Source: Mesorhizobium neociceri (lineage in GTDB: Bacteria; Pseudomonadota; Alphaproteobacteria; Rhizobiales; Rhizobiaceae). Taken from it: a DNA stretch of 64,000 nt. The notes under the pieces are model-generated. The model ran no database searches, was not told the DNA's origin, and saw only the letters and a list, made by a program, of their open reading frames with translations. Every line of letters starts with the position of its first letter. Position 1 is the first letter of the stretch. This document shows, piece by piece, positions 51,896-61,881 of this stretch. The stretch lies in assembly GCF_013520985.1 (NCBI RefSeq), contig NZ_JACDTY010000005.1:62001-126000 (forward strand), read 5' to 3'. The position numbers were made by a program, and so were the translations under genes.

Positions 51896-52804
51896 ATGAT
51901 CGATATCGACTGGAACCTGATCAAAAGCTTCGTCACGGTGGCGGAGACCGGCAGCCTGTCGGCTGCGGCGCGCAAGCTGTCGGCCAGCCAGCCGACGCTT
52001 GGGCGCCACATCGGTGAACTCGAACAGGCACTCGGCGTCACGCTGTTCCGGCGCGGGCGGCGCGGCTATTCACTGACGGAAGCCGGTGCCACGCTGTTCG
52101 AGCGCGGCAGGGCGGTGAGCGAGCAGGCGAGTGCCTTTTCGCTGCTGGCGCTGGGCTCGGTCGAGGCGATCGAAGGCACGGTGCGCATTGCCGCCAGCGA
52201 GGTGGTGGCCGCCTATGTGCTGCCGAAGATGACGGCGCGGCTCGGTATCGAGGAGCCCGGCATCGAGGTCGAGATCGTCGCCTCGAACCAGGTCGAGAAC
52301 CTGCTAAGGCGCGATGCCGATATCGCCATCCGCATGGTCAAGCCGGCGCAGAACGAACTGACAGCGCGCAAGGTCTGCGATATTCCGCTCTGCTGCTGCG
52401 CGGCCAAATCCTATCTCGACAGGCACGGCCGCCCGCTCAGGCCCGCCGACCTAGTCGATCACCCGCTGATCGGCTTCGACCGCAGCGACGAGATGATCCG
52501 CGGCTTTACCCAGTTTGGCGTCCCCGTCACCCGCAGCAGCTTTCGCTTCAGGTCCGACAACCAGATCGTTCTGTGGGAAGCGCTGCGGGCAGGAAACGGC
52601 ATCGGTCTCGGCCAGGAGCCGCTGGCCGACAGCGACCCATTGCTGGAAAAACTGCTGCCCGGAATGCCATTGCCCAGCCTGCCGGTGTGGCTGGCCATGC
52701 ATCGCGACGTGCGCACCAGCGTACGCATCCGCCGCGTCGCGGATTTCCTCTACGAGGAGCTGAAACGCTATTCGGCGGGAGCTGCCGCGAATTCGGCGCG
52801 GTGA
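51896..52804 (+). CDS. LysR-family transcriptional regulator
   Basis: 302 residues. The N-terminal helix-turn-helix (LIKSFVTVAETGSLSAAARK, then LSASQPTLGRHIGELEQALG) is clear; the remainder is the periplasmic-binding-fold effector domain (GTVRIAASEVVAAYVLPKM). It is divergent from the epimerase-like gene, which it probably controls. Its last 37 bases overlap the convergent MFS gene. Confidence 0.92.
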   Translation: MIDIDWNLIKSFVTVAETGSLSAAARKLSASQPTLGRHIGELEQALGVTLFRRGRRGYSLTEAGATLFERGRAVSEQASAFSLLALGSVEAIEGTVRIAASEVVAAYVLPKMTARLGIEEPGIEVEIVASNQVENLLRRDADIAIRMVKPAQNELTARKVCDIPLCCCAAKSYLDRHGRPLRPADLVDHPLIGFDRSDEMIRGFTQFGVPVTRSSFRFRSDNQIVLWEALRAGNGIGLGQEPLADSDPLLEKLLPGMPLPSLPVWLAMHRDVRTSVRIRRVADFLYEELKRYSAGAAANSAR

Positions 52805-53943
52805 GCGAGCCCGGCCATCAAAAGCACGACGATCAAAAGTCCCGACATGGCGACGAAGATCGGTCCGAAGCTCGAATGCTCGGCAACGAAGCCGATCGCC
52901 GACGGCGCCACCAATATGCCGGAATAGCCCATGGTGGTGACGACGCTCATACCGGTGCCTGATGACATGCCTTCCTGGTTGCCGCCGGCCGAGAAGATGA
53001 TCGGCACCATGTTGGCGATGCCGAAGCCGCAAAAGGCGAAGGCGGCGATCGCAACCCAAGGAGTGGGCGACAGGCCGGCAACCAGCATGCCGGCAGCGGC
53101 GACGATGGCCGAGCCGCGCAGTGTTGCCACCGCGCCGAAGCGGTTGCGCACGCCGTCGCCGAAGAAGCGCATGACCGCCATGACGCCGGAGAAGGCCGCG
53201 TAGGCGAGGCCGGCTATGGCAAGATCGGCGCCGAGTTCCTGTCGGAGATAAAGCGCTGCCCAGTCGAGCACGGCGCCTTCCGAAATCATCGTCAGCAGCG
53301 CCATCAGCCCGACCAGATAGACCAGCGGATTGGCCGGCAGGGTAAATTTGTGATGCTCGACCGCCTGCGGCTTGTCCTCGGCGATGAGGTAGCCGACCGC
53401 CACGGCTATGACGGCAAAAGCGATGACCGTGACGACAGCCGCATGGGCGAGGCGGCCGTACGTCTGGATGGCGTAGCCGCCCAAACCGCCACCCGCGAAA
53501 CCGCCAAGGCTCCAGAAGCCATGCGACGACGACATGATGGCGCGGGAGAGCCTTCTTTCCACCGCCACGGCATTGGCATTCATGGCGACATCCATGCCGC
53601 CGATCGAGCCGCCGAAGATGACCATGGCAATCGCTGCCAGCGGCACGTTGGGCGCCAGCGCCACGACCAGCAGGCCGAGGCTGCCGCACAGGCCGAACCA
53701 GCGCAACACGGTGCGCGAGCCATATCTGGAGATCAAATGGCCGCACCAGCTCATGGCCGCGACGGCGCCGACGCCGAACAAAAGGATCAGCAGGCCGAGC
53801 GTGAATTTCGAGATATCGAGCCGGGTCAGGAACACCGGAATCTGCGGCGCCCAGCTGCCGGTCAGGAAGCCGTTGGCGAGGAATATGGCGGCAACAGCCC
53901 ATCGCCCGCGAATGGCGCTCTGCATCGCGTTTTGCGCGCTCAT
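52768..53943 (-). CDS. MFS transporter
   Basis: 391 residues with about twelve transmembrane segments (for example GYAIQTYGRLAHAAVVTVIA, and AMVIFGGSIGGMDVAMNANA). The start at 53943 (MSAQNAMQSAIRG) is preferred to one 17 codons earlier. The sequence resembles YbjJ-type MFS proteins (SSSHGFWSLGGFAGGGLGG) of unknown substrate. It is convergent with the LysR gene and overlaps it by 37 bases. Confidence 0.85.
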   Translation of the reverse strand: MSAQNAMQSAIRGRWAVAAIFLANGFLTGSWAPQIPVFLTRLDISKFTLGLLILLFGVGAVAAMSWCGHLISRYGSRTVLRWFGLCGSLGLLVVALAPNVPLAAIAMVIFGGSIGGMDVAMNANAVAVERRLSRAIMSSSHGFWSLGGFAGGGLGGYAIQTYGRLAHAAVVTVIAFAVIAVAVGYLIAEDKPQAVEHHKFTLPANPLVYLVGLMALLTMISEGAVLDWAALYLRQELGADLAIAGLAYAAFSGVMAVMRFFGDGVRNRFGAVATLRGSAIVAAAGMLVAGLSPTPWVAIAAFAFCGFGIANMVPIIFSAGGNQEGMSSGTGMSVVTTMGYSGILVAPSAIGFVAEHSSFGPIFVAMSGLLIVVLLMAGLAHRAEFAAAPAE

Positions 53944-54266
53944 GGTTCGAATCCGGTCAAAAGTGGCTTTGAACGGCAAATTAGATCGATTCAATTTTCA
54001 GTCAAGCCACTCTCAACCGAAAGCGCTTGGGCCAAACAGGACGGGAGGCGCCGTCATGCACCTGATCGCCTCTTCTGCGGCCTGCCCCTTGATGCGGAAT
54101 TCTGTCAGGTCGCAAAGGCGAGGCGTGCGAGTTGTCGCAGATTGCTCAGCCGATCAGTTCGAAATGACCCATATCGGTGGCCACTTGAAGGCCAACGGCC
54201 GCGGCCTTGACCGCAGGAGTCTGAACCCCCATCAATATGTTGGAATTTGCTGCGAGAGGGGAACGC
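53944..54266. other. Intergenic spacer upstream of hisC
   Basis: 323-base spacer between the divergent MFS and hisC genes. It contains AT-rich sequence near 53980-54005 that may hold the MFS promoter. I see no gene or defendable structure. Confidence 0.4.
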
Positions 54267-55340
54267 GTGAGCCGCTATTGGTCGGAGCTTGCCCGAGGTC
54301 TGTCGCCATACGTGCCCGGCGAACAGCCGCAGATTTCAGGCCTGGTGAAACTGAACACCAATGAAAGCCCTTTTGGACCATCTCCGATGGCGATCGAGGC
54401 CGTTCGATTGGCTGCCGCCGACACGCTCCGCCTCTACCCGGATCCGCAATCCACGCGCCTTCGGGAGGTATTGGCGGAATATCACGGCGTCGGGCCCGAG
54501 CAGGTCTTCGTCGGCAATGGCTCGGACGAAGTGCTCGCCCACGCCTTCTCCGGGCTGCTGAAGCAGCCCAAGCCAGTGCTTTTTGCAGACGTCACTTACA
54601 GCTTCTATCCCGTCTATTGCGGGCTGTTAGGCATCGACCACGAGACGGTCCCACTCGATGGCGAGATGCGCATTCGCATCGCCGATTATTTCGAGGGGGG
54701 CGGTTCCATCATCATCGCCAACCCGAACGCACCCACGGGGATCGCCCTGTCGCGGACGGAGATCGAACAACTCGTGAGTCGGCGGGTCGATGCGCCTGTG
54801 GTGATCGATGAGGCTTATGTCGATTTCGGCGCGGAAAGCGCCATACCCTTGATCCGCGACCATTCCAATCTCCTCGTGGTCCAGACCCTGTCGAAATCCC
54901 GCGCGCTCGCCGGCCTTCGCGTTGGCTACGCGATCGGCGATCGGGCGCTGATCGAAGCCCTGACGCGGGTAAAGGACAGTTTCAACTCCTACCCGCTCGG
55001 ACGGCCAGCCCAAGCGGGTGCCATAGCGGCCATCCAGGACGAGGCATACTTCCAACAGAAGCGATCGATCATCATCGGAAACCGGGAGGGCCTGACCGCA
55101 ACGCTGATCCAGCTTGGGTTCGATGTTCTGCCGTCCAGCGCTAACTTCGTCTTTGCCCGCCATCCGAGCCATACCGGCCAAGCCCTGTCGGCGGCACTGC
55201 GTGATCGCGCTGTACTCGTCAGACATTTCGCCGGCCCGCGAGTATCCGACTTCATGCGGATCACCATCGGATCGAAGGCGGAACTCCACCGACTGACAGA
55301 CGCTCTGGCAGAGTTTCTTGCGACGCCATCGCCAATATAG
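54267..55340 (+). CDS. hisC: Histidinol-phosphate aminotransferase paralogue
   Basis: 357-residue PLP-dependent aminotransferase (fold type I). Signature: KLNTNESPFGPSP, VFVGNGSDEVLAHAFSG, IANPNAPTGIALS, VIDEAYVDFG, and the PLP-Lys in TLSKSRALAGLRVGYAIG. The GTG start at 54267 (SRYWSELARGLSPYVPGEQP) follows AGAGGGG at 54255-54261 and matches the family N-terminus; the ATG at 54237 is weaker. No other his gene is near, so it may serve histidine or aromatic amino acid synthesis as an additional copy. Confidence 0.9.
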   Translation: MSRYWSELARGLSPYVPGEQPQISGLVKLNTNESPFGPSPMAIEAVRLAAADTLRLYPDPQSTRLREVLAEYHGVGPEQVFVGNGSDEVLAHAFSGLLKQPKPVLFADVTYSFYPVYCGLLGIDHETVPLDGEMRIRIADYFEGGGSIIIANPNAPTGIALSRTEIEQLVSRRVDAPVVIDEAYVDFGAESAIPLIRDHSNLLVVQTLSKSRALAGLRVGYAIGDRALIEALTRVKDSFNSYPLGRPAQAGAIAAIQDEAYFQQKRSIIIGNREGLTATLIQLGFDVLPSSANFVFARHPSHTGQALSAALRDRAVLVRHFAGPRVSDFMRITIGSKAELHRLTDALAEFLATPSPI

Positions 55341-55396
55341 CGACCGTTGCTGGGTAGCCGCGAATGGCGGCTGCTCAGCGTGATTGGGCTTTGCCC

Positions 55397-55705
55397 TTAA
55401 TGATCCCTCGGCCGTCTCGCCTCGAACTCTGCCTTCTTGGCGTCCGAAGCCTCGGTCTGGTTGAGCGCCTGCCATTGCGCATAGGGCATGCCGTAGACGA
55501 TTTCGCGCGACTGGTCCTTGCCGAGATCGACGCCCTCGGCATTGGCGGCGTCGCGGTACCAGTTCGACAGGCAGTTGCGGCAGAAGCCGGCGAGGTTCAT
55601 CAGGTCGATGTTCTGGACATCGCTGCGTTCGCGCAGATGCTCGATCAGCCGGCGGAAGGCGGCGGCCTCGAAATCGCGTTTCTGTTCGTCGCTGAGTTCG
55701 GTCAT
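55397..55705 (-). CDS. DUF1244 family protein
   Basis: 102 residues. AAFRRLIEHLRERSDVQNID, then LMNLAGFCRNCLSNWY, contains the CxxC of the DUF1244 family (conserved in Rhizobiales; function unknown). It lies 12 bases after the N-formylglutamate amidohydrolase stop on the same strand, so co-transcription is likely. Confidence 0.87.
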   Translation of the reverse strand: MTELSDEQKRDFEAAAFRRLIEHLRERSDVQNIDLMNLAGFCRNCLSNWYRDAANAEGVDLGKDQSREIVYGMPYAQWQALNQTEASDAKKAEFEARRPRDH

Positions 55706-55717
55706 TTTCTTGGGTCC

Positions 55718-56515
55718 CTATATCGGCCCGGTGCGCGAGCCGAACATCTTCACCTGATGTATATCGGCATGACGATCGATGGCGTCAACGATCGGCGCCA
55801 GCCGTTCGGCCCAGGCCAGCGCGCCCTTGCTGTCCGCAATCAGGTCCTGGCGGATCTCGATCAGCGCGTGGGCGAAGCCGTTGACGATGGCATGCTTGAA
55901 CATGGTGTCGCCGCGCAGCGCGCCGTCATAGGGTTCGTTGTCGCCGACGACGAGGTTTTTATCCTGCGCCAGCATGTCGATCAGCGGCCGCGCCACGCGG
56001 TCGTCGAGGTCCCAAAGGATGCCGACATGCCAGGGCCGCGCAACGCCTTGCATGACCGGGGTGAAGGAGTGCACGGAGAAGATGAAAGGCGCTTTGCCCG
56101 AGGCCTGCGCCACCGACGCGATCATGGCGCCGACGGCGTCGTGATAGGGCCGGTAGAAACCGTCCAGCCGCCTTTCGCGTTCCTCCGGCGCCATCGGGTA
56201 GTTTCCCGGCACGACGGTGCCGTCATAGAGCTGGCGGATCAGTGTCGGGTCGTCCTCGCCGCGATTTGCGTCGATCAGCAGACGCGAAAAATTGGCGATC
56301 ACCGCCGGCGCGTCGAGAACTGCCGCCAGTTCGCGCGTTACCGTCTCGACGCCGATGTCGTAAGCGATGTGACGCTCCAGTTCAGCCGCCGGCAGGCCGA
56401 GGCTGCCATACTCCTCCGGCAGGTCGCGCCGGGCATGGTCGGCGATCAGCACGATGCCGCGCTTGCGGTCGCCTTCGACAAGATCGAAAGGCGCGAAAAC
56501 TGTGGATCGGGTCAT
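55718..56515 (-). CDS. N-formylglutamate amidohydrolase family protein
   Basis: 265 residues. VLIADHARRDLPEEYGSLGL and RLLIDANRGEDDPTLIRQLY are family signatures; a His in FIFSVHSFTPVM is likely part of the metal/active site. The family hydrolyses N-formyl-L-glutamate or related amides (late histidine degradation). No hut genes are near, so the true substrate is open. It is divergent from the DUF1036 gene. Confidence 0.88.
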   Translation of the reverse strand: MTRSTVFAPFDLVEGDRKRGIVLIADHARRDLPEEYGSLGLPAAELERHIAYDIGVETVTRELAAVLDAPAVIANFSRLLIDANRGEDDPTLIRQLYDGTVVPGNYPMAPEERERRLDGFYRPYHDAVGAMIASVAQASGKAPFIFSVHSFTPVMQGVARPWHVGILWDLDDRVARPLIDMLAQDKNLVVGDNEPYDGALRGDTMFKHAIVNGFAHALIEIRQDLIADSKGALAWAERLAPIVDAIDRHADIHQVKMFGSRTGPI

Positions 56516-56730
56516 TGGCTGAAAAGGTCTGTTCGCTGGCTTCCGGGGAGGGTGGTATCGTCATTCCACGAAGAGGACGCTGGCGCAATGCCGTTGTTTG
56601 GCCACGGTTTCTACGAAAATCCGGTCACGCGCGGCAGATTGCGTGTCGGGGGCCTTTCTAAATCGATTGGATTTGGACAGAACGGCGCGTTGACATGCGC
56701 CCGGACTTTTCCGAAAAGGGGCGTTGAGAG

Positions 56731-57249
56731 ATGCAGATGACGTTGTTGAGGGGTTTCGGGATGGGTTCCGCCGGCAGGCCGGGTGCGCGCACCGCCTTTG
56801 CCGTGCCGCTCCTGACCTTGACCGTCGGGCTTACCGCGCTGGTTGCGGCCTCGCCCGCCCGCGCCGATTTCCGTGTCTGCAACGCGACGCAGAACTTGGT
56901 CGGCGTCGGCATCGGCTACCGCGCCAAGGCCGGCTGGATCACCGAGGGCTGGTGGCACATCGAAGGGTCGAGCTGCAAGACGCTGATCGAAGGGCCGCTG
57001 TCATCAAGGTTTTACTATCTTTATGCAGAAGACGCCGAGCGTGGCGGGCGCTGGGATGGCCCGATCAACATGTGCGTGGCCGAAAAAGAGTTCAAGATCG
57101 CCGGCGTTACCGATTGCGTCGCCCGGGGCTTCCAGCGCGCCGGATTCCAGGAATATGACACGGGCGAGCAGGCAAGCTGGATGGTCCAGCTGACCGATGA
57201 GTCCACAACGGGAGGCGCTCCAGCCGCCCCGGGAACAAACAGTCAATGA
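56731..57249 (+). CDS. DUF1036 exported protein
   Basis: 172 residues. A Sec-type N-terminus (FAVPLLTLTVGLTALVAASP, ARA) precedes the DUF1036 core DFRVCNATQNLVGVGIGYRA and GWWHIEGSSCKTLIEGPLSS with conserved Cys residues. Predicted periplasmic, function unknown. ATG 56731 follows a purine-rich stretch; an ATG at 56737 is possible. Its stop overlaps the pyk start (ATGA at 57246). Confidence 0.85.
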   Translation: MQMTLLRGFGMGSAGRPGARTAFAVPLLTLTVGLTALVAASPARADFRVCNATQNLVGVGIGYRAKAGWITEGWWHIEGSSCKTLIEGPLSSRFYYLYAEDAERGGRWDGPINMCVAEKEFKIAGVTDCVARGFQRAGFQEYDTGEQASWMVQLTDESTTGGAPAAPGTNSQ

Positions 57250-58691
57250 GACGTAGCCGCAAGGTCAAGATACTCGCCACCATCGGTCCGGCCTCCTCGT
57301 CCGAGGAGATGCTGCAGAAGCTGTTCGAAGCCGGCGCCGATGTCTTTCGCATCAATATGAGCCACACCGACCACGAGCTGATGCGCACGCTGGTCGCCCG
57401 CATCCGCGCCGTCGAGGAAAAGGTTGGCCGTCCGATCGGCATCCTGGCCGATTTGCAGGGACCGAAGCTGCGCGTCGGCAAGTTCGCCAACGGCAAGGAG
57501 GCGCTGACGGCTGGCCAGACCTTCACGCTCGACAACAATCCGGAGCCCGGCACGTCGACCAGGGTCTATCTGCCGCATCCCGAAATCCTGAGCTCGGTCG
57601 AGGCCGGTCACCGTCTGTTGATCGACGACGGCAAGCTGGAGCTCAAGGCGGTGAAAAGCGACGGCAAGTCGATCACCTGCACGGTCGTCGCCGGCACCAC
57701 GATTTCCGACAAGAAGGGCGTCAGCCTGCCCGACACCGACCTGCCGGTCGGCGCGCTGACCGAAAAGGACCGCAAGGACCTCGACGCGGTGCTGGCGGCC
57801 AACGTCGACTGGGTGGCGCTGTCCTTCGTGCAGCGGCCGGAGGATCTCGCCGAAGCCCGCAAGATCGCGCGCGGCCGCGCGCTGATCATGGCCAAGATCG
57901 AAAAGCCGCAGGCCGTCGCACGGCTGGCCGAGATCATCGAATTGTCCGACGCGCTGATGGTCGCCCGCGGCGATCTCGGTGTCGAAATGCCGCTGGAAGC
58001 CGTGCCCGGCATCCAGAAGCAGATCACGCGCGCCGCGCGCCGCGCCGGCAAGCCGGTGGTGGTCGCCACTCAGATGCTGGAATCGATGATCACCGCCCCG
58101 GTGCCGACCCGCGCCGAAGTGTCCGACGTGTCGATCGCCGTGTTCGAGGGCGCCGACGCCATCATGCTTTCAGCCGAGTCCGCGGCCGGCGCCTATCCGG
58201 TCGAGGCGGTGGCGATGATGAACCGCATCGCCACCAAGGTCGAAACCGACCCGACCTATGCCGGCATCATCAACGCGCAGCGTTCCGAACCGGAAGCGAC
58301 CGGCGCCGACGCCATTTCGCTCGCCGCCCGCGAGATCGCCGAGACGCTGAAACTGTCGGCGATCATCACCTATACGGCGTCGGGCACCACGGGCCTGCGC
58401 GCCGCGCGCGAGCGCCCGCAAGTGCCGATCATCGCGCTGTCGCCGATCCTCAACACGGCTCGCCGGCTGTCGCTGCTGTGGGGCACGCATTGCGTCGTCT
58501 CGCCCGATGCCGTTGATCTTGACGACATGGTCGACCGCGCCTGCCGTATCGCTTTCGAAGAGGGGTTCGGCCAACCAGGCGACCGTGTCATCATCACGGC
58601 GGGTGTGCCGCTGAGGACGCCGGGTTCGACCAACATGCTGCGCATCGCCTATGTCGGATCGGGCGCGCAGGTCAGCCGCAGCGTCGGTTGA
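57246..58691 (+). CDS. pyk: Pyruvate kinase
   Basis: 481-residue glycolytic enzyme making pyruvate and ATP from phosphoenolpyruvate and ADP. Motifs: RRSRKVKILATIGPASSSEE (N-terminus), FRINMSHTDHE, IGILADLQGPKLRVG, and the active-site block IMAKIEKPQAVARLAEIIEL with the metal-binding MVARGDLGVEMP. Its start overlaps the DUF1036 stop, implying coupled translation, an arrangement common in Rhizobiales. Confidence 0.96.
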   Translation: MRRSRKVKILATIGPASSSEEMLQKLFEAGADVFRINMSHTDHELMRTLVARIRAVEEKVGRPIGILADLQGPKLRVGKFANGKEALTAGQTFTLDNNPEPGTSTRVYLPHPEILSSVEAGHRLLIDDGKLELKAVKSDGKSITCTVVAGTTISDKKGVSLPDTDLPVGALTEKDRKDLDAVLAANVDWVALSFVQRPEDLAEARKIARGRALIMAKIEKPQAVARLAEIIELSDALMVARGDLGVEMPLEAVPGIQKQITRAARRAGKPVVVATQMLESMITAPVPTRAEVSDVSIAVFEGADAIMLSAESAAGAYPVEAVAMMNRIATKVETDPTYAGIINAQRSEPEATGADAISLAAREIAETLKLSAIITYTASGTTGLRAARERPQVPIIALSPILNTARRLSLLWGTHCVVSPDAVDLDDMVDRACRIAFEEGFGQPGDRVIITAGVPLRTPGSTNMLRIAYVGSGAQVSRSVG

Positions 58692-58699
58692 GAGAGGCT

Positions 58700-59170
58700 T
58701 CAACTCGTCAGAGTCCGCAGCGCTCTTGCCGCGGCTTCGGCGTGATCTATTCGCCGAAGGAACCGGCGAGCCCGAGGAACGGGGTCGTACAGGTACTGGT
58801 CCGGACCCAGTATCTTTCGCCGGTTGAGCTCGACTGTATCGAGCAGATCGAAATCGACCCTGGTGATCGCGTAGTGCCATCCGGCGCTGCGTGAAGCCCA
58901 GCCTTTGCCATGGTGTTCCAGCAGCCGCTCGCGGGCGGAGTAGCCGTGGTAATCGAAGGCGATCAGGCCATTCGTCACATAGACATGGTTTCCAGAAAAG
59001 CCTTCGCCCGGAATGATCCGTTCGCCGTAAAATCCTTCCAGCGGGGGATGCTCAAGAAAGGCGCCGGCGAGAATGGCGCACGCGCCGTAGCCGAAGAAGA
59101 TGCGGTCGGGCAACGCCCATCGCTTCTCCGGGTTTTTCTTGATGCCGTGCTTCAGGACATACATGGCCAT
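58700..59170 (-). CDS. Conserved hypothetical protein
   Basis: 156 residues. No domain recognised. RIFFGYGACAILAGAFLEHP, then PLEGFYGERIIPGEGFSG and NHVYVTNGLIAFDYHGYSAR are its conserved-looking blocks. Start ATG 59170 overlaps the stop of the upstream alpha/beta hydrolase (TGATG), indicating coupling. Function unknown. Confidence 0.75.
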   Translation of the reverse strand: MAMYVLKHGIKKNPEKRWALPDRIFFGYGACAILAGAFLEHPPLEGFYGERIIPGEGFSGNHVYVTNGLIAFDYHGYSARERLLEHHGKGWASRSAGWHYAITRVDFDLLDTVELNRRKILGPDQYLYDPVPRARRFLRRIDHAEAAARALRTLTS

Positions 59171-60237
59171 CAGGTCGGGGCGAGTTCCGCGTCGGGCACC
59201 GTGATGTCGGGGCATTGCCCCTCATTATAGGCATCGCCGGCGATCCGCGTTTCCACGGTTTTCGTTATTACCTGCAGGTCGACGTCCTTGCCGCCGACCT
59301 TTTCGATGGCGCCGACGACGAGGTCGGAGGCGATCCAGTCCGGCTTGTGGCCGAGATTGTGGACCCAGATCAGCTCGGCGCCGGGGATGTCCCTGACAAG
59401 CCCGACGGAGTGGATCGAGGCATAGACCACCTTGTCGTGGTCGCCCGAGATGACGATCGTTGGCGTCTTGATGTCACGGTAATGCGGCGCGGCCTTGAGT
59501 GCGTAGTCGTAGAGGCCGGCGACATCGATGGCGTTGGCGCGGAAAGCGCCGGGACGCAGCACCAGTGGGATCGAGGCATTGCCGACATAGAAGTCCGGCA
59601 CCTTGTTGGGGGAAAACACGCAGGCCGTGGCGCTGTTCATCTGCAGCGTGCCGGCCGGATAGGCCAATGTCTCGGAAAACAGCCAACCAATGATGGGGGT
59701 GGCGGTCAGCCTGTAGTACCAGGCGGTCGCGCCGCCCGGCCAGGGGTGGCTGACCGGCGACAGGAAGACCAGCCCGAGCGTCTTGTCGGGGTGCTCGCGG
59801 CCAAAGGCGGCGGTGATCACGCCGCCGAAGGAGTGGCCGACGATGACCGCCTTTGGGATGCCGAGGCGGTCCATCAGCCTGGCGATGGTGTTGGCCTGCG
59901 CCGACGGGCTCTCATTGTTGCCGGGGCCTCGCCCGGACCAGCCAAAGCCTGGCCGGTCGAGGAACACCATCTCGGCGCGGCCTTCGAGCAAAGGCCTTAT
60001 CGGCAGCATCTGATCTCTAAGGTTGGCGCTGGCGCCATGGATGAAGACGATCGGCGGCAGCTCGGCATTTTGCGGCGCCGGCACGTGGACATAGTGGATG
60101 CGGGCACCGTCGATGTCGGCAAATTCGCCGGCCGGCGGGTTGCGCCATTCGATCAGCCATGCGCCGGCGCGGGTGACACCGGCAAGGGCAAAGACGAGCG
60201 CGAGGAGGAAGGCGCAGGCGGCGTAAATGAGGTTCAT
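59170..60237 (-). CDS. Alpha/beta hydrolase
   Basis: 355 residues. An N-terminal hydrophobic helix ([20 protein letters not shown]) may anchor it in the membrane or be a signal. Catalytic triad candidates: nucleophile Ser in VGHSFGG, Asp in ISGDHDKVV and His in [10 protein letters not shown]; the oxyanion region is [12 protein letters not shown]. The substrate is unknown. Coupled to the hypothetical gene downstream (58700-59170). The heptamer-repeat cluster lies upstream (60272-60384). Confidence 0.86.
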   Translation of the reverse strand: MNLIYAACAFLLALVFALAGVTRAGAWLIEWRNPPAGEFADIDGARIHYVHVPAPQNAELPPIVFIHGASANLRDQMLPIRPLLEGRAEMVFLDRPGFGWSGRGPGNNESPSAQANTIARLMDRLGIPKAVIVGHSFGGVITAAFGREHPDKTLGLVFLSPVSHPWPGGATAWYYRLTATPIIGWLFSETLAYPAGTLQMNSATACVFSPNKVPDFYVGNASIPLVLRPGAFRANAIDVAGLYDYALKAAPHYRDIKTPTIVISGDHDKVVYASIHSVGLVRDIPGAELIWVHNLGHKPDWIASDLVVGAIEKVGGKDVDLQVITKTVETRIAGDAYNEGQCPDITVPDAELAPT

Positions 60238-60271
60238 GGGGAGAGGTACGGGGATGGAGGGGGATAAGTTC

Positions 60272-60383
<112 letters not shown>

Positions 60384-60384
<1 letters not shown>

Positions 60385-60965
60385 CAAATTCCTTCGCCGG
60401 CAAGCTCTTCCGAGAGGGTCGCGACCTGGTCCTGGGCGCTGCGCATCATCGGATATATGGCCAGCACCTTCTGCCAGGCTTCGAGCGCCGATTGCTTGTG
60501 GCCGGTGGCGGCCATGATCTGCGCCAGGCCAGAAAGCGCGCCGAAATGGCGTGGCTCCAGCTGCAGCGTCTGGTCGATGTCGGACATCGACTTCCCGAAA
60601 TTCTTCATCATGTAATGGACGGTGGCGCGCCGGTTCCAGCCTTCGGCATATTTTGGCTGCAGGATCACGACCTGATCGAGGAAGTCGAGGGCGACGTCGA
60701 ACTTCTGGTCATCCATCGCCTTTTGCGACCATTGCATCATCAGGTCGATCGAGGCGCTGCCGGACTGGAACCATTCGCCCCAGATGCGTCCGGCGATGCG
60801 CTCGGCCGCCCTTTCATTGCGTTCACGCTTCAGGTCGGCAAACAGCTGGTCGAGCCGGGCTTCTTTTGTGGCAGCAACCGGCGGCTTTGCCGGCGGATCG
60901 TCCGCCCACGCCGGAGCGGCGCCGAACAGGAAGAGGGTCGCGAAAAATGCAAAAAGAATCCGCAT
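60384..60965 (-). CDS. TPR-repeat periplasmic protein
   Basis: 193 residues. A Sec signal (MRILFAFFATLFLFGAAPAW, ADD) precedes a mature part with at least three TPR-like helix pairs: FDVALDFLDQVVILQPKYAE, FGKSMSDIDQTLQLEPRHFG and QSALEAWQKVLAIYPMMRSA. It is a likely protein-interaction module of the cell envelope. The stop is abutted by the heptamer repeats. Confidence 0.86.
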
Positions 60966-61078
60966 CGCCGGAATCTAACCCCGGACGACGGATCGTCAAA
61001 CTGAAATTAGCGTGAAAGTGCCTGATCTCAGGCAATTAACATCATCTGGGCGGCGGCAGCGTGCCTCCGGCCGAAAAC

Positions 61079-61204
61079 TCAGCCCTGGCGCGCCTTGTAG
61101 CGCGGAGCGGTCTTGTTGATGATGTAGACGCGGCCCTTGCGGCGAACCAGCTGGTTGTCGCGATGACGCGCCTTCAGCGCCTTGAGCGAATTCTTGATCT
61201 TCAT
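61079..61204 (-). CDS. rpmJ: 50S ribosomal protein L36
   Basis: 41 residues: [20 protein letters not shown], then [20 protein letters not shown] and G. This is the alphaproteobacterial L36 (Cys-less, type B). The open frame extends upstream to 61387, but L36 begins at 61204 (MKIKNS). It sits alone outside the ribosomal operons, as usual in this group. Confidence 0.97.
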   Translation of the reverse strand: MKIKNSLKALKARHRDNQLVRRKGRVYIINKTAPRYKARQG

Positions 61205-61446
61205 GGTCTTGCCCGTCGGTCTGGGCCCGGTTCGGGCCGAATTATTAAGGCGCGCCTGCAAAGCGCGCCTTTGAACTTGCGGTGGCTCATAAACGAGGAG
61301 CCTTGCCCGTGTCAACCGCAAGCGTGCTGGATAGAGGCTGAGAACGGCTTTGGCCATCAAATATCCGCCATCTCCGCTCCACGCCATTGCGCCGCCGAAG
61401 GCGGGCTGGAATGGTGCTGCGCCTGCAAGCTGATTTGGAGACGTCC

Positions 61447-61875
61447 ATGCGCCTGTTGTTTCTGTCCGCCTGCCTTGCCGTTCTGGCCGCGGCCTCCACC
61501 GCGCAAGCGCAGGAATGCGACCGCAACGACGACAGCCAGCAGATGATGAATATTTGCGCCGGCGAGGACTATCAGGCGGCCGATGCCAAGCTCAACCAGG
61601 CCTACAAGGATCTGGTCGGCCGCAACGACGACAAGAGCAGGAAGCTGCTGCAGGTCGCGCAGCGCGCCTGGATCGCCTTCCGCGACGCTGAATGCGCCTA
61701 TACGACGACAGACAGCGAAGGCGGCTCGATCCATCCGATGGAAGTTTCGCAATGCCTGACCGAATTGACGGAACAGCGCATCAAACAGCTCACCGCGGGG
61801 GCCAACTGCCAGGAAGGCGATGCGAGCTGCGCCAGCCCCGACGAGGACGGGGATCTGAACGACGAGTTGCAATAG
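61447..61875 (+). CDS. Lysozyme-inhibitor LprI-like protein (DUF1311)
   Basis: 142 residues. A Sec signal ([21 protein letters not shown]) is followed by the DUF1311 core [20 protein letters not shown] and [20 protein letters not shown] with conserved Cys residues. LprI-type proteins inhibit lysozyme in mycobacteria; the inhibitory function is not assured here. The tail is acidic. The start at 61447 follows GGAG; the upstream part of the open frame is Arg-rich and rejected. Confidence 0.87.
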   Translation: MRLLFLSACLAVLAAASTAQAQECDRNDDSQQMMNICAGEDYQAADAKLNQAYKDLVGRNDDKSRKLLQVAQRAWIAFRDAECAYTTTDSEGGSIHPMEVSQCLTELTEQRIKQLTAGANCQEGDASCASPDEDGDLNDELQ

Positions 61876-61881
61876 AAGAGT

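Noticed and set aside
53941..53956. GGTTCGAATCC as a tRNA T-arm
   Set aside because: It lies at the MFS start and no acceptor, D or anticodon arms can be built around it.
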